Assembly (NCBI GenBank): GCA_021030915.1
Contig: JAGEMR010000036.1
Coordinates: forward strand, 62,001 to 126,000
DNA: 64,000 nt
Origin: Astrothelium macrocarpum
Taxonomy: Eukaryota > Ascomycota > Dothideomycetes > Trypetheliales > Trypetheliaceae
Direction: 5' to 3'
Under the pieces are notes generated by a model that ran no database searches, was not told the DNA's origin, and was given only the letters and a program-made list of their open reading frames with translations. The first letter of the stretch is position 1; each line of letters begins with the position of its first letter. Below, piece by piece: positions 1 through 10,797 of this stretch. The translations under genes were made by a program, and so were the position numbers.

Positions 1-1
1 C

Positions 2-1107
2 AGCCAAACCGATCAATTGCATACCCTCGGTGAGCTTCTGAAAGTAAGATGTCCCGAAACGCTATGCCACATATGATTGTTAACTTGGAACTAGTATGTA
101 CTCGTCAGCGAATGTCTCTACATAGCTTCCATGATCTTTCTCAAGATCTCTCTTGGGGTCTTTCTTCTACGTGTGGTCATACGTCCATGGCACGCTATCT
201 TCATATACGTTATCGTGACAATCTCAACAGTCTTTGGAATCGCATATTTCTTTTTTGCGCTATTTCAATGTGGAAATCCAAGCCATATCCTTGAAAACAA
301 GCTGGCTGGTCATTGTCAATCCGCATCGACTCAACTAGGAATGGGCTATGCACATGCAGCCGTCCAAGCACTTGCAGACTGGGCCTTTGCCACTCTACCA
401 GTTGTCATCTTGTGGGATGCGAAAATGGATCGCGGGGCGAAAATCTCTGTTGCATTTATCCTCATGTTAGGAGCAGCGTAAGTGGAAAGCAGACTAGAAG
501 TAATTCTGAACTTATTGCTGACAACATTCACCACAGTGGTAGCACTGCTACCTTGGTCCGTTTCAAGTTCGAGAATGGGCTTGTCAACGAGGAAGACTTC
601 TTTTTCGCAGCAGCATACATTGCTATCACTTGTACGATTGAGGCTGGACTTGGAATAACAGCCGGATCTCTCGCCACGTTGAGACCACTTTTCAGGTGTT
701 GCTTCGATCGTGTGCGCACTACTATTTCATCAGAGCAGAGAGGAAAATACAGCGGCCGAAAAGTTGGTCATTCTGGTTCTAGACCCGGGGCCCGGCGCAC
801 CGTCACAGGTGATGGCAATTCATTTCGACCCTTCGAAAACAGTACAATGTTAGGCGACCTTAAAAGTGGCACGCGAACAATCGTAACGGGAAATCACCGC
901 TCACGATCTTCTTCCGACGAAGAAATGAGCCTGGAGTTGGTTCCAAGAAATCAGTCCTCGCAGAACACATCCTCTTTACAGTCCCCGCCTCCTAGATGGA
1001 CGATCAACAGCGATAGTCCCAGCCCTAACCAGTCCTGGTTCAAAATTGAGAGGACAACGGATGTCGAGGTGACGAACGAATCGTGGCGCAAGCAGGCTCG
1101 GGTATAA
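2..1107 (+). CDS. PTH11-like rhodopsin-domain integral membrane protein, 5' partial
   Basis: C-terminal part of a fungal seven-helix protein of the PTH11/Fung_rhodopsin type; the first helices lie off the left edge. I read three exons: 2-43, 95-477 and 537-1107, joined by GTAAGA..TAG and GTAAGT..CAG introns, giving 332 in-frame codons with the stop. The joined frame reads LHTLGELLK / YVLVSECLYIASMIFLKISL, then several hydrophobic helices, and exon 3 holds the family hallmark SLATLRPLF just after the last helix. A long Ser/Arg-rich cytoplasmic tail follows. Family members are putative surface receptors, PTH11 of Magnaporthe being the known case; the ligand here cannot be inferred. The domain call is firm, the exact 5' splice less so. 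Confidence 0.8.
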
Positions 1108-2127
1108 TAGCAATTTGGCCATTTATCGCATCTCAGCTGGAATCGAATTCCAGCTTTTCTATGACGTGTTTCAATAACATAAAATTACTTAATCTACCCT
1201 GTGATTGAAAGGCCTTGGGAGCGGTCGCGGTGTTTTGGAGAAATCCGGATTCCAAAAAGATGTCAACCTCGTCTGATGATTCCGTTATCTTGTCTTGGAA
1301 ACAATGCTAGCACATCACGAGAACAGGGAAAGTTGGAGCTCTAGCTCAACGGAAAAAGCTTGCGAATCTTGAACATGGTCTCTTGAGAGATTTCTGGTTG
1401 CCAAAATCGCCACGGTAGAGTGGAGTCGTTTGCGATCCTTCAGGGGGGTTTGTTTGAGAGAATCAAAGGACGCAGTTAGAGATGCGATTGATGATATTCA
1501 ATACCCTGTATTTTTAGTCTAGACGATCTCGATGCAAGCGAACAGTCTTGTCTGTGCGCTCGATCGAATGATTCATGATTTTGACAATGAGCTTAGTCTC
1601 GATGGTTGTAGCCGGGGAACTTATGAAGTGAACCTTTCCGCCGCTTGGATTGCCGAAAACCGGGCCCAGACGGGATTTCGGATAATGTTCCGCGAAGACA
1701 CCCTCTACGATGGGTCCGACAACATGCCTGGTCATTTATCAAACTGCATGTTGTAGTGATAGTGTGCCTGGTGAAACCACCGCGTCATGCTTCAACTCAC
1801 AGGTTATCACGACGCCAAGCTGGAGGTTCGGTCCATCAGAGTAGCGACCCGACCTCTCGGTATATTTTCTTTTTCTTAAAGTGGCGTGGTGGCGGAGTGT
1901 AACCCTCATCTCTCTTCATCAACTTGGTCTAGATCTGCGACTACGCCTTGTGCCTCTGCAAGAGACCGAGCTATACTCTTATTGAAAATGTGAAATCAAC
2001 CTCGTTGCCTGCATGGCTCAGAAATGGGAAAGGCGCTGGACCGCCCTCGCGGGGTGCCTTCGTCATGGCCGACGCTTGACGCAAGTACATATAGAGCCGT
2101 TGGCTTATGCGGTAAGTCTTGTAAATT
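1108..2127. other. Intergenic stretch, no supported gene
   Basis: About 1 kb between the membrane protein and the HET pseudogene. Short open frames near 1514-1756 exist on both strands but overlap each other and show no family resemblance I recognise. No repeat or RNA gene was seen. Confidence 0.4.
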
Positions 2128-4401
2128 TTGCCAAAGATCCAAAACACGCGACGGCGTACCCCAACACCGAAAACGTCCAAAGAGGCGGAAGAAGCGGCCA
2201 AAAAGGCGCATGCGAAAGCACAGTTGCAAGCGTTTGGAAAGGCTGGGCTCAGAACACTATCCGCAAAGCAGATTTCTGGAGGCGCTGATTTTTCCGGCAT
2301 GAGCACAAACCTGGAAGGTGTCATAACCTCGGTGCTGGAGAGCAATTCATTTCGATCTGCAGCTGCGATTATCAATAGTCCAATGCTGGATCCACTTCTT
2401 GAGCACGCGAGCAGGATAGTGGACCGCCGCGGAGAGCTGATGCTGAATTACCTGAAAGATGTACGAAGTGGGTATGGCCACTCTGGCGAGAAGAAGGAAG
2501 TATATGTTCAACCCCAGCGCAACACTGCTAGATTTAAATATGTTGCTCTACCAAAACAACCTAATTATGATTGCATCCGGTCAATCAGCTTGCAAACTCG
2601 AGGATCAGACGGCAAAATTCACATCAATATCGAGACTCATCGTCTGAACGAGGCACCAACCTACGAAGCATTGTCATATTGCTGAGGAACTAGCCCAGCG
2701 AACGTTCCAATATCGCTGAATGGCACAATATTCATGGCCACATCGAATCTAGCTGCTGCACTGTCTCGACTACGTAAGCACAAGAAACCTCGATACCTTT
2801 GGGTAGACGCTATTAGTATCAATCAACAAGACTACGTCGAGCGAGTGCAACAGGTTCAACTTATGCAAGATTTCTATTATCAGGCCCAACGAGTTCTAGT
2901 TTGGTTGGGAGGAGAAACTTACCCGGAGGCCTTCAGGCATTTCAGTAGGGTTGCCTTTCGGGTCTTGACAGAACATGCACATACTGAGCGAAGGCGAAAA
3001 GATTTAAGTAGAACTGGTCCTCGGAAGAAAAGTTGGGAAGATGTAACTGAAGCTATTCAGTATATGCTGCAAAGACCGTGGTTCGATCGAATGTAGGTAA
3101 TTCAAGAAGTCGTAAAGGCTAGAGATGTCATTTTGATATGTGGTCCAGACGAAATCGGTTGGAACACATTCCGGATTGGCCTTCAAAAGGCTGTTGCGAG
3201 CGATGAGAGAATTACGGAGTCTTTTGGCGTTGTGCAATCAAACGATCTTGCTCGACGTACATTAGCATCGTTTGCAGATGTCCGGCGACCATGGCTCAAT
3301 GAATCCGCGGCGGATTTTCTCCTCCATCTCGTTCTACGTTTCAGAAGCAGGATAGCGATAGGCCCTCGAGATAACATTTATGCAGTATTGGAACTGGTGC
3401 CAGGAACCGGAGAAATAAATATTATTCCCAATTATCATCAGCCACCAGCAGATGTCTATAGAGATGCAGCAGCCACGTTATTGAAGCACAGTAAACATCT
3501 AAATTTATTTACAGCGGGTGATCCTATGTACAAGACCCCGTCCAAAGGCACCTTGCCATCCTAGGTGCCCGACTGGGGTTACACTAGAGAAACTGCTGGA
3601 CCACTTCATTACCGAGATCACGCAGAGGCCTTTCGAGCGACAGAAGATACGTCATCAGTCATCCAATATCAAGAGGAGGACAAAACGCTGGGCTTATGTG
3701 GATATTTGTTTGACTCTATTGTTGCAGTGGGCGAACTGCTCCCGTCTACAAATTTAGAAGGGGCAGACATTCATTTTGGCTTTCTACGGAACGCTAACAC
3801 TCTTGAACATGACGACTACGAAATGTAATTGAAAGCTGCAGACGACAGAATGGAATCGATACGGCGCCAAGTCCGAGTGTTTTTCAATTGAGAGAGCATG
3901 GCTCGAATACAAATAGACGAAAATTCCAAGCGCAACGATTCCTGCACGTCAGTTTTCCGGCAGACCTTATGCACTGGACACCTTCGCAACGGATACGGGC
4001 AAACTGAAGATGATTTCCTCGCCGGGAGAAGGAGCCTCCAAGTCTTCCGCACGTACGAGGATGTTGCACTAGACCTTGAACAACCATGGCTTGGAGGACT
4101 ATTGCACATGGGACGGTCACTTAACAAGCCTTGAATGACTTGGCGCGATGGAAAGTTCACGCCACTTTTGCAGCATGCTTATCATCGACGGATGGCCAGA
4201 ACTAGTAAAGGCCGTAGTTGTCTAATTCCCGCTTCAGCTGCTGAGGGTGATCATGTGGGCTTGTTCAAAGGAGGTCAGGCCACTTTCATCGTAAGAGAGT
4301 ATGGCGGACAGTGGATGCTTATAGGAGAGTCATACGTCCATGGCATAATGAATGGGGGGCCCTTTCAAGAGAGGAAATGTAAAATGATGTATTTTCGTTG
4401 A
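2128..4401 (+). pseudogene. HET-domain (heterokaryon incompatibility) pseudogene
   Basis: One continuous reading frame of about 758 codons encodes a HET-domain protein broken by six stops: 2683 TGA, 3094 TAG, 3562 TAG, 3826 TAA, 3889 TGA and 4132 TGA. Landmarks in order: APTYEALSYC*G (family ALSYxWG), YLWVDAISINQQD, QRPWFDRM*VIQEV (family Trp before the stop's neighbour IQEV), GTLPS*VPDWG (family LPSWVPDW), and near the end GESYVHGIMNG. Intact HET proteins trigger cell death after fusion of unlike strains. The first three stops sit where family members have Trp, so TGG changed to TGA or TAG, a G-to-A change typical of RIP. No ATG fits the frame start; an upstream exon is possible. The gene is non-functional as read. 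Confidence 0.85.
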
Positions 4402-5044
4402 CAGGAGCGATGCACTTTTCGTCTTTCTCAAATGTACTGGATTCTGCTGGAAATCGAGCCCAAGCGATAGACATATGCCAATGTCAAGCTGAACATTCTC
4501 ATCGGACGATGATACAACTAAAACCCATTTGAGGTTCTCCCATGGCCAACAAGTTTCCAAAAGGATGAGGAGCCTTGCTACTGATGTGAGGATGGCCTCC
4601 AATGAACGTCAAATGATGCACTTGGCACGAAGTCTAATACACCGGGTGAACACGTATATCCAGAGAATAACTCAAGCGGGATCAAAGGTAAAATGGTCGG
4701 CCCCTAGTATTTAACACTTAGCATCATGTTTTTAGGAGGAAAAACATATGCACTGGCCAAGAAACAGAGCTTCTTTGACGTAACGACACGAAAAGTAGTC
4801 GTAGGATGGGAGGACGTGTCAGCATCGTATGCTTCTGAATCCCTCCCTCACAAAGCCGGGATCGAGTGCGGAGATAAGGTTCTAGTTTGAGGGATTGATG
4901 GTGGATATGGGAGTGCACAGCGTCTTCTTTTGAAGTATCTGACCATTTTGATGTCGACAGACAGTCGGAAGTGTCGTGTCTGTTTTCTGACGCCTCAATG
5001 TAAGAACTCTCGAAATCTCTTTCCAGTACTATCGGATATATCCT
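4402..5044 (+). other. Decayed coding tail downstream of the HET pseudogene
   Basis: A short open stretch at about 4735-4887 in the same frame as the HET pseudogene (reads KKQSFFDVTTRKVVVGW and later GIECGDKVLV before a TGA) looks like former coding sequence. It may be the lost C-terminus of the HET gene. I recognise no domain in it. Confidence 0.3.
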
Positions 5045-5906
5045 TCACGCCTCAACATTTTGTTCCCTTGGCACTGAAGTCCACAATAACCAAATGGCTG
5101 CAACGAAAAGTTTGATACCAACACTGACCCAGAGAGCGCCTGCCAATCCGACCGCAGACTTGGCAAACAGCCCGCCACTGATTGCTCCAAGTAAGCAAAC
5201 AACTATTGCCAATGCTCGCCTATTTCTTTTGGGATCATCCGAAATATTGGCAGTGAAAAGGCCTGGGTCAGACATGAGGTCGCAGTACACACTTGTGAGT
5301 ACCACTGTTGGGAGCTCATTGTACTGCAATTGTCGGCTAGCAACCGCTGAGCCGGCAGCTTGGAATGACAGCAGAGCAATGGATAGCACGTTCGGCCAGC
5401 GAAGTGTCTCTTTGTCAATGATGTCGAGTGTGACCAATATGGCTGTAGCAACAACACACAGCGCCTGAAAGAAAAATGTCGAAGCAAAAACCCAGCGGCG
5501 TAAAGGAGAAGCCCAACGATGGAATGTACTAAATGAAAGTGACCCAAGGAGGAAGAATGCAATGGAGATAAGAGCTTTCAAGTAGCGATTAGATTCTTCT
5601 GGATCCGCAAGACCAAGTCCAAGATACACAGTATTGCCTACAAATAAGCATTAACATCCAACTTGACACACCATGTCTGTTATTCATTATCTACGTACCG
5701 GTCTGCATGCTCACAAAGGAGCCCCACGTTGAGATGGATGAACTATCTATTAATCCAGTACTGAAATAAAGAATTATCAGAGGTAGATCTGCCCAATTGC
5801 GATGAATGTCATCATTCAAATGCGATCGCAGATTTTTCCAGGTCATTTTGCCATTGTTGTCCTTGGGTAGCAAGGGGCTCTGCTCGGTCTCTCCGCGGTC
5901 TGCCAT
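5045..5906 (-). CDS. DUF1275 (YoaK-family) membrane protein
   Basis: Two exons, complement(5699..5906) and complement(5045..5637), joined by a GTACGT..TAG intron, give 266 residues, the normal family length. The junction restores FVSMQTG / NTVYLGLGLAD. Before it lies DLPLIILYFSTGLIDSSSIS, the first helix with the family's conserved TGLxD. Five or six further hydrophobic segments follow. DUF1275 proteins are small multi-helix membrane proteins of unknown substrate, often annotated as possible transporters. It is divergent from the oxalate decarboxylase, sharing a 635-bp intergenic region. Confidence 0.88.
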
Positions 5907-6541
5907 AGCGACCGACTGGATTCATACGAACTCCAAGAAGAATCCGAACCAATCCCGTATTCACAGAAACGCGTACAGTCGAAGAGAATTCTGTTATTTT
6001 CCAGTCGCCACGGTCCTTGGAAAAATTTGTAAAAATGAGAAAAAAATAGTAAATGTGAGGCCGTCAGATGTGTGGAAGAAAATCAAAGGCCGAGCAAGGC
6101 CAGCCATCGACGCCATTTCAACCTCGAAATTGGCATCTCAAAATTGCCTTCGGGCAAATCGGATCTTTCGCAGCGGAGCCGGAAGAAGCACGAATTGCAA
6201 TGATTGGGTGCTGCAATGCTCGATAAGATTTAGTCATGATGACGTACCGATGCACCAGATGTAATTGGGACTGCGGCACGTAATTTAGCTTCCACCCGAT
6301 GGGAACCCCTGACATTGCTTGCCATTGAGATGCCGGCATTTTTTCTAAGACCCACTGGTTTGGCATTGACCAAGATATGCTTGCGTATGACTAGGCTTAA
6401 CCAAGCTTTTGAGTAAGCCTCTGTTCCTGTGGGCGCGTAGTTATAGAGGGGTACTTTTCATTTTCTCCTCTTCTGTAGGTCCTAATTCCTTACCTTGACA
6501 TTCCCGCTCAAAGTATTCAATGAGTAGAGGGTATTCATACA
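5907..6541. promoter_or_regulatory. Divergent intergenic promoter region
   Basis: 635 bp between the start codons of the DUF1275 gene (minus) and the oxalate decarboxylase gene (plus). It must hold both promoters. I see no convincing TATA element or known operator. Confidence 0.5.
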
Positions 6542-7867
6542 ATGCATCCTATTTCGAGCTCGGTGACTATTTTGGTCACATTCTTTTGTTTTCAGCTGTG
6601 CCAAACTTTCCCTGTTAATGATCCCCAGACCATACTCGATGGAGGTGACAAGCCTTATACCAGAAAGCACCGAGACAAATACGATCACATAGTCGACTCC
6701 GTTGGAGATGATCTACAACCTTTACCCTGGCGAAATGGCAAAGGAGCTACTATTATGGGTCCGAGGAACCCAATCCGAGAAAAGGAAAACCCTGACATGA
6801 TACGTCCACCCTCTACCGACCATGGTGACCTCAAGAATATGCGATGGAGCTTTGCAGATTCGCACGTCAGAATTGAAGAAGGTGGCTGGACTCGTCAAAC
6901 CACAATCAAGGAGCTCCCTTCAAGTGTAGAACTGGCAGGTGTCAACATGAGACTGGATGAAGGTGTCATTCGAGAATTGCACTGGCACAAGGAAGCAGAA
7001 TGGGCATACGTACTCGAAGGAAGCGTTCGAGTAACTGCGCTGGATACCGAAGGCGGCAGCTTCGTCGACGACCTCGAGAAGGGCGATCTCTGGTACTTCC
7101 CCTCTGGCCATCCCCACTCGCTCCAAGGCCTCAGTCCCAACGGCACTGAATTCCTCCTCATCTTCGATGACGGCCACTTCTCCGAAGAATCCACATTCCT
7201 GCTTACTGACTGGCTTGCACACACGCCCAAGTCCACGCTCGCTCACAACTTCCGCTCCCGTCCAGAGCTATTCCGCGCCATTCCCAGCTCCGAGAAGTAC
7301 ATCTTTGCTGGCTCCATCCCCGGCTCTATCGACGACGAGGCCCCCACGGGTCGCGGCGTCAAGAAATCCAAGCTCAATTTTACACATCACATGCTCGCCC
7401 AGACGCCTGAAGTCACGAGCGGCGGCAAGGTGCGCATTACCGACTCCACCAACTTCCCCATTTCCAAGACGGTGGCCGCAGCACATCTGGACATCGAGCC
7501 CGGTGCGATGCGGGAGATGCACTGGCATCCGAACGCCGATGAGTGGTCGTTTTTCGTCAGAGGCCGAGCGCGAGTGACTATATTTGCAGCTGAGGGGAAT
7601 GCGAGGACGTTTGACTATATGGCGGGCGATGTGGGGATTGTGCCGAGGAATATGGGACATTTCATCGAAAATCTGAGTGAAGATGAGCCGCTTGAGGTGC
7701 TAGAGATTTTCCGTGCGGATCAGTTCCAAGACTTTTCGCTATTCCAGTGGCTGGGAGAAACGCCGCAGAGGCTTGTGGCGGAGCATTTGTTCAAGGACGA
7801 TAAAGATGCCGCGAATAAATTTTTGAGAGAAATTCATGATGCTGACAAAGATCCAATTAGAGAATAA
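6542..7867 (+). CDS. Secreted bicupin oxalate decarboxylase
   Basis: Single-exon gene of 441 residues with a hydrophobic signal peptide (about 1-22). Two cupin domains follow. Cupin 1 has the metal-binding ELHWHKEAEW (His147, His149, Glu153) and GHPH near 190-192; cupin 2 has EMHWHPNADEW (His327, His329, Glu334) and His373 in MGHF. This matches Mn-binding oxalate decarboxylases, which split oxalate into formate and CO2. The segment FSEESTF at 213-219 corresponds to the active-site lid SENST of Bacillus oxalate decarboxylase, whose Glu is needed for decarboxylation rather than oxidation, so decarboxylase is preferred over oxidase. Secretion suggests a role in removing extracellular oxalate. 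Confidence 0.93.
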   Translation: MHPISSSVTILVTFFCFQLCQTFPVNDPQTILDGGDKPYTRKHRDKYDHIVDSVGDDLQPLPWRNGKGATIMGPRNPIREKENPDMIRPPSTDHGDLKNMRWSFADSHVRIEEGGWTRQTTIKELPSSVELAGVNMRLDEGVIRELHWHKEAEWAYVLEGSVRVTALDTEGGSFVDDLEKGDLWYFPSGHPHSLQGLSPNGTEFLLIFDDGHFSEESTFLLTDWLAHTPKSTLAHNFRSRPELFRAIPSSEKYIFAGSIPGSIDDEAPTGRGVKKSKLNFTHHMLAQTPEVTSGGKVRITDSTNFPISKTVAAAHLDIEPGAMREMHWHPNADEWSFFVRGRARVTIFAAEGNARTFDYMAGDVGIVPRNMGHFIENLSEDEPLEVLEIFRADQFQDFSLFQWLGETPQRLVAEHLFKDDKDAANKFLREIHDADKDPIRE

Positions 7868-7946
7868 ACGTGGGATTGTTGATTTGCATGTATATCATTA
7901 TTCTAATATTCCACTCTAGACTAGAATTAGCCTTTAGGAAACGAAA

Positions 7947-9518
7947 TCATGATTTGCTGCCACCCATTCCAAGATCTTCCAGTCTTTCAATCTCAGGTGG
8001 TTCTGAGCCGGGGCTGGCCTTCTCGTTGATACCACCTGAGCCTTTTTCTTCTTTTGCAATGTCCCTTGCACTCTGTTCGAGGTGCGAGCTTGGCTTCCAT
8101 GTACTTCCAGGCACAAAAGTTGGGCTCTCGTTGAACAACTCATCCATATCTTCCAGATTCAGTCCTTTGGTTTCTGGGAGAAATGCCCAGAAGAACAGCC
8201 CATTCGTCACGTTGCACACAATGAACACGATATAGTACTTCCAACCAATGGCAGCGACTGCGATTGGAGTTACTTGACCAATCATGGTGTTAAACGCAAA
8301 GCTCGTCATGGCGCCTGCGCTTACACCTTTGGTCCTCATTGCGGTACCAAACAGCTCAGCAGGGATCGCCCAAGACAGAGGACCTCCTGTAATGAAGAAG
8401 ACGAAATTGAAGAGCCAAGTCATGACAATGAAGGCCCAATGAGCACCGGTATTGGTTGAAGTTGAAGGGAACACTTTGATGATGATGGCGTTGATAATGT
8501 AAGTGATAGCCATGATGGCAGAGCCGTAAATTTCAAGGGGCCGACGGCCTATGTTATCAATGACTAGAATGCACACGGTGGTCCCCGCAAAAGCAATGAT
8601 AGCATTGACGGCAGTCAGTAGAAGAGTTGTGGAGGTAGGAATGCCAATCTGGTGGAAGATTTGCGGAGAGAAGTATTGGATGGCAGAGATGCCAGTCATT
8701 TGACAGCTGGCTTGAATCATCATGGTGATAATGGTTCGACGCAGGTTCGGCCAGTTGCGAAAGAGATCAAGGTAAGTTTTGCGCTTGATAGTGTGCTCTT
8801 CGGCAATCTGTGCTTGGATGAGTTCGTACTCGGCAACGACATAGGGGTCGTGGACGTTGCCGTAAGCATGAAGTTGAGCAAGATTTTTTAACCCTTGATC
8901 AGCCATGTCATGATCGCACAGCCATCGTGGTGACTCGGGAAAAAGATAAATCAGGCTACCAAGGAAGATGGCCGGGACCATCTGACAACCGAGTGGTATG
9001 CGCCATTCCCTGCTATCGCCTGTGCCAGTCCAGGTAACGTAGCATCCATAACTAATCCAGGTCGCAAATATTTGTCCCAAGGCATTGAATAGTTGCTGTA
9101 GGCTTGTGATCCGGCCTCGAATTTTGCGATGGCTGATTTCGGATTGAAAGATCGGTATAATCATAGTAAGAAATCCGACCCCAATACCGGCTATCAGCCT
9201 CCCAAGATATAGCATGGCAATCACAACCCCAGCTGTTTGTATAATACCGCCCACTATGAAAATGCAACAAGCCATAAGAATCGTTCCGCGCCGGCCCAAC
9301 CGATCTGAGAATCCCGCACCGAGGGCGCCCAGGAAACAGCCTCCCGTAAAAAGGGCAACAACTGTTCCTGAACGAGAATTCGCATCTTTTTGCAAGAAGA
9401 GAGATATGAAAGAATCCGAGGCGACTACCTCTGCAATTACACCAAGATCATAGCCGAAAAGAAAGGAACCAAGCGCTGCGAAACAGCCAACGAGGAATTG
9501 ATATACGCCCGACTTCAT
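7947..9518 (-). CDS. MFS sugar porter (hexose-transporter-like)
   Basis: Uninterrupted 523-residue protein with about 12 predicted membrane segments and the sugar-porter signatures: N-terminal FLFGYDLGVIAEV, GFSDRLGRRGT after helix 2, PESPRWL before the central loop, the helix-7 region QMTGISAIQYFSPQIF, and PETKGLNLEDMDELF after helix 12. It imports a sugar or related polyol by proton symport in the plasma membrane; the substrate cannot be read from sequence. The 3' end converges on the oxalate decarboxylase gene with only 79 bp between stops. The start ATG at 9518 directly precedes helix 1. Confidence 0.93.
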   Translation of the reverse strand: MKSGVYQFLVGCFAALGSFLFGYDLGVIAEVVASDSFISLFLQKDANSRSGTVVALFTGGCFLGALGAGFSDRLGRRGTILMACCIFIVGGIIQTAGVVIAMLYLGRLIAGIGVGFLTMIIPIFQSEISHRKIRGRITSLQQLFNALGQIFATWISYGCYVTWTGTGDSREWRIPLGCQMVPAIFLGSLIYLFPESPRWLCDHDMADQGLKNLAQLHAYGNVHDPYVVAEYELIQAQIAEEHTIKRKTYLDLFRNWPNLRRTIITMMIQASCQMTGISAIQYFSPQIFHQIGIPTSTTLLLTAVNAIIAFAGTTVCILVIDNIGRRPLEIYGSAIMAITYIINAIIIKVFPSTSTNTGAHWAFIVMTWLFNFVFFITGGPLSWAIPAELFGTAMRTKGVSAGAMTSFAFNTMIGQVTPIAVAAIGWKYYIVFIVCNVTNGLFFWAFLPETKGLNLEDMDELFNESPTFVPGSTWKPSSHLEQSARDIAKEEKGSGGINEKASPGSEPPEIERLEDLGMGGSKS

Positions 9519-10797
9519 TTTGAGAAAAACGAAGCGGATATGGTGTTGGCGCCAGAAGTTAGAGGAAATAGACGAAGTAACCTACAAAAAGACACATCCT
9601 ATTCGGCACATCAATGCCGTCAGGCCGCAAAGCTACCTGCATGCATGATACCAGGCTGTCCTGGGAAACCTCACAGTTTACAGTTCGTGACCTTGACTGG
9701 CACTGTATCTCCGCGTTCGGGATTCAATATTCCCGTAAAAGACATGACTTTTGGTGACTCTATTGGTAGGATCTATCTAGTGAAGTACTAGCGATTAGAA
9801 TGCGACGTCAAGACACGCGGGGTATCTCAAACCCCAAGCATTCGATTTTGCCAATATGCCACGTGCTCTTCCTCTGCTTGGACCTTCCAATTGCAGGTTC
9901 GAAGTACGTAGTGACGATAGTTGTTTGTCTCCAAAGATGAAGATGATAATTTTTTTGAAACTTGTCTTGTAATTTCAGGAAAGGAGTGGGCCGAAATTAA
10001 GCCGAACAAAACGAACATATGACTGCTTCTATTACCCTCGCATTTGAATATACCGTCCAATCACCAAGCTTAATTCTAGCTGCGCTGGGTATCCTGCTAC
10101 CATTTGTTGGGAACCCTCGAAACTTTTCTTTCGTTCAACACGACCATCAAGGGCCGACCGAAGGTGGCCTGTCATATTTAGAATTAAAGGATCCGTGAAG
10201 ATGGAAATCTCAAGCTAGCAGACGTGCAGTGAAAGTTATCTTAACGCTGGACGTAGAGAATGGAAGACAAAACCTCTTGTTCAAATGAATTCGTAAGGTT
10301 GTTCTAGCCGATGAAAGAAAAGAGTTCACTGTTGGAGCGACGATGTCCGTCTTAGCTCTGCATGTAGCGCCAAAAGAAAGTCCAGGGCTTGCTCTCGAAT
10401 ATCGAAACTACTTCATGCTTCTAAGTCTCACCACTCACCCAGAGTGAGATAGACTGCAGGATTCTGTATACGAAAGGATAAGGATGGTGTCCTTGGTGTC
10501 TCCTACATGCCTAACCAAAAGCCTAGAGCAGAAGTCTTTAATAAGTAAAATCGTCATTGTTTAGTGCGGTCAGCTGACTAAACCAGGAGTAATATATTTG
10601 ATTGAGCCATCATTGCAGAAGACAATCTCGCTGTCGAATGCAATAGTGCAGACATCGTTGCAGTGTAGATTTGGCGGTGGTGTAAATTTGGCTGATGCAG
10701 ATGCATATATTTGTAGTACGCCTCAAGACATCCCCCATTCCGCATCATAGCCTTCACACACCAAGCATCGCCATCCAACTCGCGCCGAATCACCGTC
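9519..10797. other. Intergenic stretch, no supported gene
   Basis: About 1.3 kb between the sugar porter start and the 3' end of the epimerase gene. It includes the sugar porter promoter. Short frames on both strands lack family signals. Confidence 0.4.
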
